Notes: generated by a model from the sequence alone, not told the origin. Shown: positions 1 to 6,103, numbered from the stretch's first letter. The stretch: DNA of 14,385 nt from Alistipes sp. (GCA_017380275.1 JAFOEH010000069.1:1-14385), one strand, 5' to 3'. A program made the numbers and translations.

Positions 1-1
1 G

Positions 2-874
2 AATGAACTTCAGCGACTGATGGAACTTAATGCTCGTATTACAACCGAAACTACCAATTTGACCAACGCACTGAAGGGAAATTCGAAGGTGCAGGGCGAT
101 TGGGGCGAGATGATTTTGGAGACCATCCTCGAGAAGTCGAACCTTATTCGAGGCATACACTACAAAACGCAGCTCAACATCAAGAACGAGGCGGGCAACA
201 ACCTTCGCCCCGACGTGGTGCTGTACCTGCCGGGTGAGAAGAATATCGTCATCGACTCAAAGGTGTCGCTTACGGCATACGTCAATTACGTCTCGGCCGA
301 GAGCGAGGCGGAACGTCGAGCGGCTATGGCGGCACACGTCGCTTCGGTGCGTCAGCACGTCAAGGAGCTCTCGTCGAAGAGCTACCATCGACTGATGCAG
401 TCGCCCGATTTTGTGATTATGTTTGTCCCCAACGAACCCGCCTTCCTCGATGCACTTAAGGAGGATAGCGCCATCTGGCACGATGCCTATGAGAAGAAAG
501 TGGTTGTATCGTCACCTACCAATCTCTTCGCTTTGCTGAAGATTGTCGATGATCTGTGGCGACGTGAGGACCAGAACAAGAATCGTGAGAATATCGTTAA
601 GTTGGGCGTTAAGCTCTATGAGCAGCTTGTTGCCTTTACCTCATCGCTGGAGGGCGTTGGTGTGAGTCTTCAGCAGGCACAGACGCGTTATGACGAGGCC
701 TACAAACGTCTGCATACGGGTAACGACAATATCGCTCGCGTGGGTGAAAGATTGCGTAAATTGGGACTACCGACCACAAAACGCCTCTCATCACGCCTAA
801 CGGCTGAAATTGATTTAGAGGATGAAGCAGGTGAGGAGTTAATTGATAATAAAACGCAGATTGACAATGAGTAA
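2..874 (+). CDS. rmuC: DNA recombination protein RmuC (5' end outside window)
   Basis: The frame is open from the window edge, so the true start lies upstream and what remains is the C-terminal part, about 290 residues. The RmuC core domain is recognisable: a QGDWGE motif near its beginning, then the nuclease-like core RPDVVLYLPGEKNIVIDSKV, whose Asp and D-S-K residues fit a PD-(D/E)xK-type fold, followed by helices ending in the conserved KLGVKLYEQL region. RmuC proteins are thought to limit inversion at short inverted repeats. The N-terminal membrane or coiled-coil segment typical of the family would be in the missing part. The acidic tail is variable in the family. Its stop codon overlaps the start of the downstream pyrophosphatase-like gene (ATG at 867), so the two are probably co-transcribed. 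Identification is firm; biochemical role is from family knowledge. Confidence 0.93.
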   Translation, partial: NELQRLMELNARITTETTNLTNALKGNSKVQGDWGEMILETILEKSNLIRGIHYKTQLNIKNEAGNNLRPDVVLYLPGEKNIVIDSKVSLTAYVNYVSAESEAERRAAMAAHVASVRQHVKELSSKSYHRLMQSPDFVIMFVPNEPAFLDALKEDSAIWHDAYEKKVVVSSPTNLFALLKIVDDLWRREDQNKNRENIVKLGVKLYEQLVAFTSSLEGVGVSLQQAQTRYDEAYKRLHTGNDNIARVGERLRKLGLPTTKRLSSRLTAEIDLEDEAGEELIDNKTQIDNE

Positions 875-1220
875 TAATGATATATTCTGGTTGAGGCTTG
901 AGGCGTTGCTTGAGCGAAATCGTATCGTAATCGACCGCCCACGAGGGTCGCATCATCCGCGATTTCCGGAGATTGTCTATACGCTCGATTATGGATATCT
1001 GGATGGAACAACCTCCAACGATGGCGAGGGTGTCGATGTATGGCTTGGAAGTGATCCTGCGATAGGACTCGATGCCGTAATCTGCACGGTTGATTTGGAT
1101 CGAGGCGATGCCGAGATGAAACTTATGGTCGGCTGTACCGAACAGGAGAAGGCATACGTCGAGAGATTCTACAACGAGTGGCCTGATATGGGTGCCAAAA
1201 TAATAAAGAGGTCGAAATAA
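867..1220 (+). CDS. short inorganic pyrophosphatase-like protein
   Basis: A 117-residue protein resembling the core of family I inorganic pyrophosphatases (PPi to 2 Pi, Mg-dependent). The match runs from IDRPRGSHHP (about 21-31) through YTLDYGYLDGT (38-48) and DGEGVDVWLG (52-61) to DAEMKLMVG (81-89). It is much shorter than E. coli Ppa (about 175 residues). Compared with the E. coli metal site DGDPVD, the second Asp is Glu here and Pro is Gly; the Asp before A-K-L is also Glu. It may therefore be a divergent or altered-specificity member; short COG0221-like proteins of this kind occur in Firmicutes too. I chose the ATG at 867, overlapping the rmuC stop, because an in-frame ATG at 843 adds only eight residues (IIKRRL-type) lying inside rmuC. 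Family assignment is good; activity is uncertain. Confidence 0.75.
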   Translation: MSNNDIFWLRLEALLERNRIVIDRPRGSHHPRFPEIVYTLDYGYLDGTTSNDGEGVDVWLGSDPAIGLDAVICTVDLDRGDAEMKLMVGCTEQEKAYVERFYNEWPDMGAKIIKRSK

Positions 1221-1236
1221 TCGACCTCTTTATTTT
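1204..1236. terminator. bidirectional intrinsic terminator between convergent genes
   Basis: A perfect 12-bp stem (1204-1215 with 1221-1232) closes a 5-base loop that contains the stop codon of the pyrophosphatase-like gene. T-rich tails follow on the + strand (1233-1236) and on the - strand (the A-run 1197-1203 read in reverse). It sits exactly between the convergent + unit ending at 1220 and the - unit ending at 1241, so it can end transcription from both sides. Confidence 0.85.
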
Positions 1237-1240
1237 ATGT

Positions 1241-1762
1241 TTACCTTAATATCTTCTGCATCAAAACCTCATCCGTAGCGCCATCCACCGAGAGTATCCA
1301 TTCGCGTCGGCGACCGCACTCGGTATATCCTGCTTTGGCGAAAAGCGCAAGGCTTGCCTCGTTGTCTGCCCCTGCGCTGCACCATAGCTGATGCAGTTGT
1401 AGAAACTCGCGTGCATATCGTTCAACACTATTTAGCGCGTCGAGCGCAAAGCCCATTTTGCGATAGGGTGGAGCTACGATTATCCCCACGCCAGCACGCC
1501 TGTGTTGTGGGTCGAACTCGAATAAATCAACGGCCCCGACAGCCTGGCCCGATGTTGCGCACTCGATTACGAGCCGCATCTGACGCGTGGCATAGATGTC
1601 GAACTGCTGTTCGTCAATCAGCCGTCGCAGAACATTACGCGAGAAGGGCGCCACGCTACCGCTCACGCGCCACACCTCGGTGTCGTTCTCCCAACCATAC
1701 ATCGGCTCAATATCCTCGGGCTCAAGTGCCCGCAGACGGCATATCGTACCTTCGATATTCAC
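1241..1762 (-). CDS. GNAT-family N-acetyltransferase
   Basis: A 173-residue single-domain GNAT protein that transfers an acetyl group from acetyl-CoA to an amine. The layout is that of RimJ/RimL/SpeG-like members: N-terminal LRALEPEDIEPMYGWEND, a beta-4 strand GVGIIVAPPY (91-100), then the acetyl-CoA loop YRKMGFA (100-106, R-x-x-G-x-A pattern), and the conserved N-EASLALFAKAGY segment (134-146) near the C terminus. Substrate (ribosomal protein, polyamine or antibiotic) cannot be read from the sequence. The start at 1762 is 14 bases from the stop of the upstream ROK regulator on the same strand, so the two are very probably one transcript. It ends at the shared terminator at 1204-1236. Confidence 0.88.
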   Translation of the reverse strand: MNIEGTICRLRALEPEDIEPMYGWENDTEVWRVSGSVAPFSRNVLRRLIDEQQFDIYATRQMRLVIECATSGQAVGAVDLFEFDPQHRRAGVGIIVAPPYRKMGFALDALNSVERYAREFLQLHQLWCSAGADNEASLALFAKAGYTECGRRREWILSVDGATDEVLMQKILR

Positions 1763-1776
1763 CTCGTCAAAGTGTG

Positions 1777-3006
1777 TTACAGACCAATAATCTTATTGTG
1801 GATAAGCATCGCCACGCCCCACGCATTGGCATTCTCGCCCATCTTCGACTGGCGGAACTTGGTATCCTTATATACGAGGTTGAGCGAATATTTGTTGGTC
1901 GATGATTTGAGCGGCAACATAATGTAGTCGCCCGCTGCAGCGAGGTTTCCACCGACGATTACCGTCTCGGGGTTGAACGTATTGATAAGGAACGCAACAG
2001 CCTTACCCAGCTTCTCGCCTACCTCCTCGATAAGCTCGATTGAGAGGTTGTCGTCGTTCTGTGCCGCCATAATGATGTCGTTGATGTGAATCTGCTCGCC
2101 ACGGTCGTACTTCTCGCGCAGGATGGTGTTCACGCCGCTCTTGATCAGCTTGATGATCTTCTCCTCGATGGCGATACCCGATACCTCGGTCTCCAAACAA
2201 CCCTTCTTACCGCAGGCGCATATGGTCTCGTTGTCGAAGAAGGGGATGTGTCCGAACTCGCCGGCAAAACCATTCTTGCCGTAGTAGAGCTTGCCGTCGA
2301 TCACGATTCCGATAGCCACACCACGTCCCAGGTGGAGATAAATCACATCGCTCTCATCCTTCGAACGGCCGAAGTTATACTCGGCGTAACAACGTGCGCG
2401 AGTGTCGTTCTCGAGCAGTACGCGGATATTGACGCGCTTCTCGATAATGTCGCGCAACGACTCCTCGTTCGAGGTGAAGTACATATAGCTGCGTCCAGTC
2501 TCGGGATTCACACGACCTACGATCGATACACCCAGACCGAGAATCTTCGCGCGGTCGATGCCACATTCGTTGATGAAGGTCTCGATATTCGAGCAGATCT
2601 TTTCCAGACACTGTGGGCGATTCTGCAACTCGAATGATGTGTCGATAACCTCCTTGATGATGTTGTTCTGCAGGTCGGTGATAACGTATGTCATATTATC
2701 ACGACCTACGTTTACACCAGCGAAATAGATCGCCGAGTTTGCCAAGCCGAATACATTGGGGCGGCGGCCACCCGGGGTCTCGACCTTACCCAAATCGTTT
2801 ACGATATTCTCCTCGATTAGCTCCTGCACCAACTTGGTGATGGTCGGCACACTGATGTGCAACTCCTTGGTAAGCTCCGAGAGAGTACACTCGCCATTGA
2901 CGGCCATATAAGCGATGATGTTGCGCTTTATGATGTTGTTTTTGTGAGTGATACCCTTTAGGTTGTCGTTTGGTTGTATGTTAAAAAATTCTGTTAGTGA
3001 TGACAT
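1777..3006 (-). CDS. ROK-family transcriptional regulator (NagC/Mlc/XylR type)
   Basis: A 409-residue protein with an N-terminal winged helix (about 28-85: LSELTKELHISVPTITKLVQELIEE helix-turn-helix, then the wing TPGGRRPN) and a C-terminal ROK domain. ROK hallmarks are GEFGHIPF (249-256) and the zinc motif CACGKKGCLE (Cys263, 265, 270), plus LENDTRA near 198-204. The usual kinase phosphate loop DxGGT is replaced by GVNVGRDN, as expected of a sugar-sensing repressor rather than a sugar kinase. The longest frame begins at 3036, but a promoter at 3044-3075 would place transcription start at about that position, so I chose the ATG at 3006 (MSSLTEFF). The downstream partner is a GNAT acetyltransferase. 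No sugar genes are adjacent, so the effector and regulon are unknown; it could regulate at a distance or regulate itself. Confidence 0.9.
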   Translation of the reverse strand: MSSLTEFFNIQPNDNLKGITHKNNIIKRNIIAYMAVNGECTLSELTKELHISVPTITKLVQELIEENIVNDLGKVETPGGRRPNVFGLANSAIYFAGVNVGRDNMTYVITDLQNNIIKEVIDTSFELQNRPQCLEKICSNIETFINECGIDRAKILGLGVSIVGRVNPETGRSYMYFTSNEESLRDIIEKRVNIRVLLENDTRARCYAEYNFGRSKDESDVIYLHLGRGVAIGIVIDGKLYYGKNGFAGEFGHIPFFDNETICACGKKGCLETEVSGIAIEEKIIKLIKSGVNTILREKYDRGEQIHINDIIMAAQNDDNLSIELIEEVGEKLGKAVAFLINTFNPETVIVGGNLAAAGDYIMLPLKSSTNKYSLNLVYKDTKFRQSKMGENANAWGVAMLIHNKIIGL

Positions 3007-3043
3007 AATATTTAGCTTGTTTAAGATTAGGTCCATTATTTCA

Positions 3044-3075
3044 CAAATATAAATAAAAACATATCGAGATGCAAA
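3044..3075 (-). promoter_or_regulatory. Bacteroidetes-type promoter of the ROK regulator
   Basis: Read on the - strand: -33 TTTG (3072-3075), 20-base spacer, -7 TATATTTG (3044-3051), matching the TTTG / TAnnTTTG consensus of the primary Bacteroidetes sigma factor. It lies about 38 bases upstream of the chosen ATG at 3006, and it argues against the in-frame ATG at 3036 as the start. Confidence 0.75.
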
Positions 3076-3159
3076 TGTTTTTTAATTATTTAGATAAAAA
3101 ATATAATAATGGCTATATATGTTCATCTTTCTCAGTCCTTACCGATCTCAAAAAGATAG

Positions 3160-3170
3160 CGCTGTGAAGC
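3160..3170 (+). repeat. single copy of the CGCTGTGAAGC intergenic motif
   Basis: This 11-base string also occurs twice in tandem at 6005-6045, about 2.8 kb away in another intergenic region, in the same orientation. Here it sits in the AT-rich gap just beyond the fabD terminator. In RNA the core can fold as a small stem closed by a GUGA (GNRA-type) tetraloop, though only three base pairs survive in this copy. Confidence 0.45.
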
Positions 3171-3171
3171 T

Positions 3172-3214
3172 GCAAACAAAAAAGACTGACATCCCGCATT
3201 GGGACGTCAGTCTT
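3172..3214 (-). terminator. intrinsic terminator of fabD
   Basis: A 14-bp stem pairs 3201-3214 with 3182-3195 around a 5-base loop, followed on the - strand by a T-rich tail (3173-3183 read in reverse). The single non-Watson-Crick position (3191/3205) is a G-U pair in the - strand RNA but an A-C mismatch in the + strand RNA, so the element is built for the - strand, ending fabD 23 bases after its stop. Confidence 0.88.
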
Positions 3215-3236
3215 ATATAATTAAGGTATGCTTATC

Positions 3237-4118
3237 TTACATCGTAGCCTTCGACTCAGCTACAGCATTTGCATCAGCCTTCTTGATGAGTCCCTGAAGG
3301 ACATTGCCAGGACCCAACTCGGTGAACTCCTCCACACCATCTGCAATCATATTTTTCACGATCTGCGTCCAACGCACGGGCGAGGTGAGCTGAGCGATAA
3401 GATTTGCCTTAATCTGCTCGGGATCGGTCTGCGGAGCAGCATCTACGTTCTGATAGATAGGGCATACGGGAGTGTGGAACTCCACCTCGGCGATAGCCTG
3501 CTCAAGCTCGGCGCGTGCGGGCTCCATCAGCGGTGAGTGAAATGCACCACCTACGGGCAGACGCATAGCGCGACGTGCGCCAGCCTCCTTCAGTGCGGCG
3601 CAAGCTGCATCAACGGCCTCGTTCGAGCCTGAGATAACGAGCTGTCCGGGGCAGTTGTAGTTAGCAGCTACCACTACACCCTCGGTCTTCTCGCACACCT
3701 GCTCGATGCTCTCATCGTCCAATCCGAGAATTGCGGCCATACCGCCCGGAACGCTCTCGCAGCACTTCTGCATCGCCATTGCGCGCTTCGATACCAGTCG
3801 CAGTCCATCCTCAAACGAGAGAGCGCCAGCAGCCACCAGCGCCGAGAACTCGCCGAGCGAGTGTCCTGCAACGGCATCGGGCTTGATGCCAAGCACGGCG
3901 GCCAAAACGACCGAGTGAAGGAATACGGCGGGCTGAGTTACCTTTGTCTGCTTGAGCTCGTCGGCTGTACCCTCGAACATTATCTCGGTGATGTTGAATC
4001 CGAGAATCTCGTTGGCCTTGTCGAAGAGTGCCTTCGCCGAGGGGTTGTTTTCGTAAAGATCTTTTCCCATACCCGAGAACTGCGCTCCCTGGCCGGGGAA
4101 AACATAAGCGTGTTTCAT
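3237..4118 (-). CDS. fabD: malonyl-CoA:ACP transacylase FabD
   Basis: A 293-residue enzyme that moves malonyl from coenzyme A to acyl carrier protein, supplying extender units for type II fatty acid synthesis in the cytoplasm. The motifs are complete: GQGAQ at 9-13, the nucleophile elbow GHSLGE at 85-90 (Ser87), Arg112 in SKRAMAMQ, the catalytic His194 in GAFHSPLM, and the C-terminal ELGPGNVL segment. The length is typical of the family. The open frame extends to an ATG at 4181, but that codon lies upstream of the -7 element at 4167-4174 and encodes 21 unrelated residues, so I start at 4118, giving the family-standard MKHAYVFPGQG. The gene stands alone, with its own promoter and terminator, and is divergent from the esterase gene; no other fab gene is next to it. 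Confidence 0.96.
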   Translation of the reverse strand: MKHAYVFPGQGAQFSGMGKDLYENNPSAKALFDKANEILGFNITEIMFEGTADELKQTKVTQPAVFLHSVVLAAVLGIKPDAVAGHSLGEFSALVAAGALSFEDGLRLVSKRAMAMQKCCESVPGGMAAILGLDDESIEQVCEKTEGVVVAANYNCPGQLVISGSNEAVDAACAALKEAGARRAMRLPVGGAFHSPLMEPARAELEQAIAEVEFHTPVCPIYQNVDAAPQTDPEQIKANLIAQLTSPVRWTQIVKNMIADGVEEFTELGPGNVLQGLIKKADANAVAESKATM

Positions 4119-4166
4119 ATCAATTTCAGTTATGCGAGCCCGCGACTGACTCTGGTTAAACTCTGG

Positions 4167-4198
4167 CAAAGGTATAGTCAATATCGCAATTTTCCAAA
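4167..4198 (-). promoter_or_regulatory. Bacteroidetes-type promoter of fabD
   Basis: On the - strand: -33 TTTG (4195-4198), 20-base spacer, -7 TACCTTTG (4167-4174). This is a full match to TTTG / TAnnTTTG and predicts a leader of roughly 40 bases before the ATG at 4118. Confidence 0.78.
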
Positions 4199-4266
4199 CC
4201 TCGGCCCTGCATAGTAGGGTGCAATAGCTCTAATGTTCCAATGAAAGTTCTTTTTTTGCTGTCGGA

Positions 4267-4298
4267 TTTGCAATTTACAATTATATATTTTAACTTTG
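4267..4298 (+). promoter_or_regulatory. Bacteroidetes-type promoter of the esterase gene
   Basis: On the + strand: -33 TTTG (4267-4270), 20-base spacer, -7 TAACTTTG (4291-4298). It predicts a short AT-rich leader of about 30 bases before the ATG at 4334. It is divergent from the fabD promoter, with about 70 bases between the two -33 boxes. Confidence 0.78.
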
Positions 4299-4333
4299 AT
4301 TGGAAATTTTTTGAATCTTAAATTTTATTCATT

Positions 4334-5488
4334 ATGAAGAAACTATTTTTATTTGTAGCTGCCGTATGCTTCTGCTTTAGCGCATCGGCACAGGAGGCAT
4401 TGGGTAGCCGTGCTCAGGTTGTATCGCCTCAGATTAACGAGAACAACAGCGTGACACTGCGTCTGGCAGCTCCCGAGGCTAAGAAGGTAACAGTTGCTGG
4501 TAACTTCCTTACCCCCGATGGCACTCCCGTCGAGAATACTGAGATGGTTCGCAATGCCGATGGCGTATGGGAGTACACCTCACCCGTACTGCGCTCGGAG
4601 CTTTACAATTACAACTTCATCGTTGATGGCGTTCGCATTTGCGACCCCTCTAACGTATTCATCTGCCGCGATGTAGCTTCGTCATTCAACATCTTCATCA
4701 TCGGTGGTGATCGTGGCGATATCTACAGCGTAAATGATGTTCCCCACGGTAGCGTAACCAAGACTTGGTATGATAGCCCCACACTGCAGACCAAGCGTCG
4801 TATCACGGTTTACACCCCCGCTGGTTATGAGAAGTCTTCACAGGAGTACCCCGTGCTCTACCTGTTGCACGGTGCTGGTGGTGATGAGGAGGCTTGGATG
4901 ACTCTGGGTCGCACCTCACAGATTCTCGACAACCTTATCGCTCAGGGCAAGGCGAAGCCTATGTTGGTAGTTATGACCAACGGTAACGCTTGGCAGACTG
5001 CTGCTGTAGGTGAGGCTGCTGGTGGTATGGTTCAGCCCTCGATGCGTGGCAATGCAAATGTTCGTCCCGCAGCATCGTTCGAGCAGTCATTTGGCGACGT
5101 TATCAAGTTCGTCGAGAGCAACTACCGCGTAATCAAGCAGAAGAGCGCTCGCGCTATCGCTGGTTTGTCGATGGGTGGTGGCCACTCTTACAATATCTCT
5201 CGTACTTATCCTAACACCTTCGACTATGTAGGTTTGTTCTCAGCAGCTGCTGGTAACTTGGATAATGAGGAGGTTCAGAACTCACTCAAGGCTCAGCGCG
5301 ACAATGGCTTCAAGCTCTATTGGATCGCTTGCGGTAACACCGACTTCCTCTATCAGCGCAACCTCGATATGATGAAGTATATGGATTCAATCAAGTTCCC
5401 CTACACCTATCGTGAGAGCGGCGAGGGCCACATCTGGCGTAACTGGCGAATCTATCTGTCGGAGTTTGCACCTATGTTGTTCAAGTAG
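4334..5488 (+). CDS. secreted CE1/esterase D-type alpha/beta hydrolase
   Basis: A 384-residue exported protein. Residues 1-20 form a signal peptide (KK, hydrophobic core, SASAQ cleavage region). Residues about 25-125 look like an immunoglobulin-like/CBM48-type E-set domain (VTLRLAAPEAKKVTVAGNF, YNYNFIVDGV). Residues about 140-384 are an esterase D (PF00756-type) alpha/beta hydrolase with oxyanion region LLHGAGGDEEAW, nucleophile elbow GLSMGG (Ser279), and likely acid and base Asp337 (GNTDFLY) and His366 (EGHIWRNW). This architecture is typical of carbohydrate esterases (feruloyl or acetyl esterases removing side groups from plant xylan) of gut Bacteroidetes; the actual substrate is not visible. 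It has its own promoter and terminator and is not in a polysaccharide locus here. Codon use is distinctive: GCT, GGT, CGT and AAC are much commoner than in the neighbouring genes, which suggests strong expression. Confidence 0.9.
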   Translation: MKKLFLFVAAVCFCFSASAQEALGSRAQVVSPQINENNSVTLRLAAPEAKKVTVAGNFLTPDGTPVENTEMVRNADGVWEYTSPVLRSELYNYNFIVDGVRICDPSNVFICRDVASSFNIFIIGGDRGDIYSVNDVPHGSVTKTWYDSPTLQTKRRITVYTPAGYEKSSQEYPVLYLLHGAGGDEEAWMTLGRTSQILDNLIAQGKAKPMLVVMTNGNAWQTAAVGEAAGGMVQPSMRGNANVRPAASFEQSFGDVIKFVESNYRVIKQKSARAIAGLSMGGGHSYNISRTYPNTFDYVGLFSAAAGNLDNEEVQNSLKAQRDNGFKLYWIACGNTDFLYQRNLDMMKYMDSIKFPYTYRESGEGHIWRNWRIYLSEFAPMLFK

Positions 5489-5512
5489 TCGATTGCCGAC
5501 TATCGATATTAT

Positions 5513-5548
5513 CGGGTGCTGGCCTATGGGCTGGCACCCGTTTTTTTT
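5513..5548 (+). terminator. intrinsic terminator of the esterase gene
   Basis: A 12-bp stem (5513-5524 with 5529-5540, including two G-U pairs) with a 4-base TATG loop, followed directly by eight T (5541-5548). It lies 25 bases after the esterase stop codon. It separates that gene from the promoter at 5576. Confidence 0.93.
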
Positions 5549-5575
5549 GTGGATGAAAGAAAAATGCAGAAAAAA

Positions 5576-5608
5576 ATTGCATAAATGGTAAAATTTGTAT
5601 TAAATTTG
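5576..5608 (+). promoter_or_regulatory. promoter upstream of the non-coding region
   Basis: A full -7 box TAAATTTG (5601-5608) is preceded by a partial -33 box, ATTG at 5576-5579 (21-base spacer) instead of TTTG. No convincing protein start follows; downstream lies the structured segment 5613-5808. The -7 box is as good as those of the three protein-gene promoters here; the -33 box is weaker. Confidence 0.55.
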
Positions 5609-5612
5609 CAAT

Positions 5613-5808
5613 GAATATCGAATAGATATTCAATGTTTATATTAAGAAGGCATTTAGAGCTATTGCTAACCTTGTAAAACGACCAAATTTATTACACACA
5701 AGCAATAGGCACGAAAAATGCCCTCGCCGCTATGGCGTGGGTTGTGCTTATGTGTGTGGGTACTTGGTCGTCCCGTCAAGGTGTAGGCTGACTCACGTTT
5801 CTTTTTTT
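5613..5808 (+). ncRNA. candidate small structured RNA, rod-shaped (6S-like?)
   Basis: About 195 bases from just after a TAnnTTTG box to a run of seven T (5802-5808). The sequence folds on itself as one long interrupted hairpin. From the outside in: CCTTG/CAAGG (5670-5674 with 5777-5781), CGACCAA/TTGGTCG (5680-5686 with 5764-5770), an asymmetric internal loop, then ACACACAAGCA with TGCTTATGTGTGT (5694-5704 with 5745-5757, two-base bulge), and an apical hairpin CCCTCGCC/GGCGTGGG (5721-5728 with 5734-5741, one T-T mismatch). A small hairpin (GAATAT/ATATTC, 5613-5631) may form at the 5' end. A rod with internal bubbles recalls 6S RNA, the RNA that binds RNA polymerase, and also some Bacteroidales candidate RNA motifs, but I do not recognise a diagnostic sequence. 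I see none of the conserved boxes of RNase P RNA, tmRNA or SRP RNA. Promoter, fold and T-run agree on the strand; identity is inference. Confidence 0.5.
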
Positions 5809-5811
5809 ATA

Positions 5812-5945
5812 GAGTTAAACGGTTGCTTTTCGGCAAGTGGTGGTAAGCGGATCGAAGGTTTAACTCGAAAATCTAATCAGACTACTTGTGATTAAATTGT
5901 TAATGCTATAGGGAATTTTGTTGGTTCCCTTTGTTCTCTATATTC
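5812..5945 (+). other. second structured non-coding block: three consecutive hairpins
   Basis: Immediately after the T-run come three hairpins in series: a 9-bp GAGTTAAAC/GTTTAACTC helix (5812-5820 with 5858-5866) enclosing 37 bases that hold a smaller TTGC/GCAA stem; TAATCA/TGATTA (5874-5879 with 5889-5894); and GGGAA/TTCCC (5911-5915 with 5925-5929), extendable by TATAG/CTATA. AATGAATAT near 5610-5618 could also pair with 5940-5949, which would close the whole 5610-5949 segment as one domain, although that helix is AT-rich and may be chance. No promoter box or open frame of its own is evident. It could be the 3' part of a longer RNA that reads through 5808, a separate RNA, or a leader-like element. 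Confidence 0.35.
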
Positions 5946-6004
5946 AATTCGTGCGACATTAGTTGCAATTTTTTTAGGAAAATTTAAATGGTTTTTCGGA
6001 AATA

Positions 6005-6045
6005 AAGACGCTGTGAAGCGGTAATAAGACGCTGTGAAGCGGTAA
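6005..6045 (+). repeat. 21-base tandem duplication containing CGCTGTGAAGCG
   Basis: Two identical 20-base copies (6005-6024 and 6026-6045) are separated by one base, giving a 21-base period. Each contains CGCT-GTGA-AGCG, a 4-bp stem with a GNRA-type tetraloop. An 11-base part recurs at 3160-3170. The surrounding stretch 5946-6070 is AT-rich and otherwise shows nothing I can name. A short terminator lies 26 bases downstream. Function unknown: possibly an intergenic repeat family, a protein-binding direct repeat, or RNA mini-hairpins. Confidence 0.7.
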
Positions 6046-6070
6046 ATAGTAATTTGGTATTTTTAATGAG

Positions 6071-6103
6071 CTTACGGGAGAGAAATCTCCCGTAAGTGTT
6101 TTT
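6071..6103 (+). terminator. strong intrinsic terminator with no gene in front of it
   Basis: A perfect 11-bp stem (6071-6081 with 6086-6096) is closed by a GAAA tetraloop and followed by TGTTTTTC. The T-tail is on the + side. No protein gene ends here: the nearest + strand gene stopped at 5488 and has its own terminator. It therefore implies + strand transcription inside 5600-6070, or protection against read-through into the convergent - operon. A short A-containing flank upstream is too poor in A for good function on the - strand. Confidence 0.85.

Noticed and set aside
2086..2637. Long open frame antisense to the ROK regulator gene (183 codons).
   Set aside because: It is a mirror of the ROK coding frame, with no recognisable domain and no promoter; the ROK protein is unambiguous.
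5684..5691. A - strand TAAATTTG box that could be a promoter.
   Set aside because: No -33 TTTG at the expected distance, and no gene or structure downstream on the - strand before the esterase terminator.
5718..5786. A 22-codon open frame starting at ATG 5718 inside the candidate RNA.
   Set aside because: Too short, no ribosome-binding context, and it lies across the rod helix whose pairing explains the sequence better.
5613..5945. Identity as RNase P RNA, tmRNA or SRP RNA.
   Set aside because: None of the conserved boxes were found (no GAGGAAAGTCCG-like box, no tRNA-like ends with a tag frame, no GGAAGGAAGC-like loop).
6005..6045. Possible start of a CRISPR array.
   Set aside because: Only two copies, directly adjacent with a single-base gap; no spacers and no cas genes.
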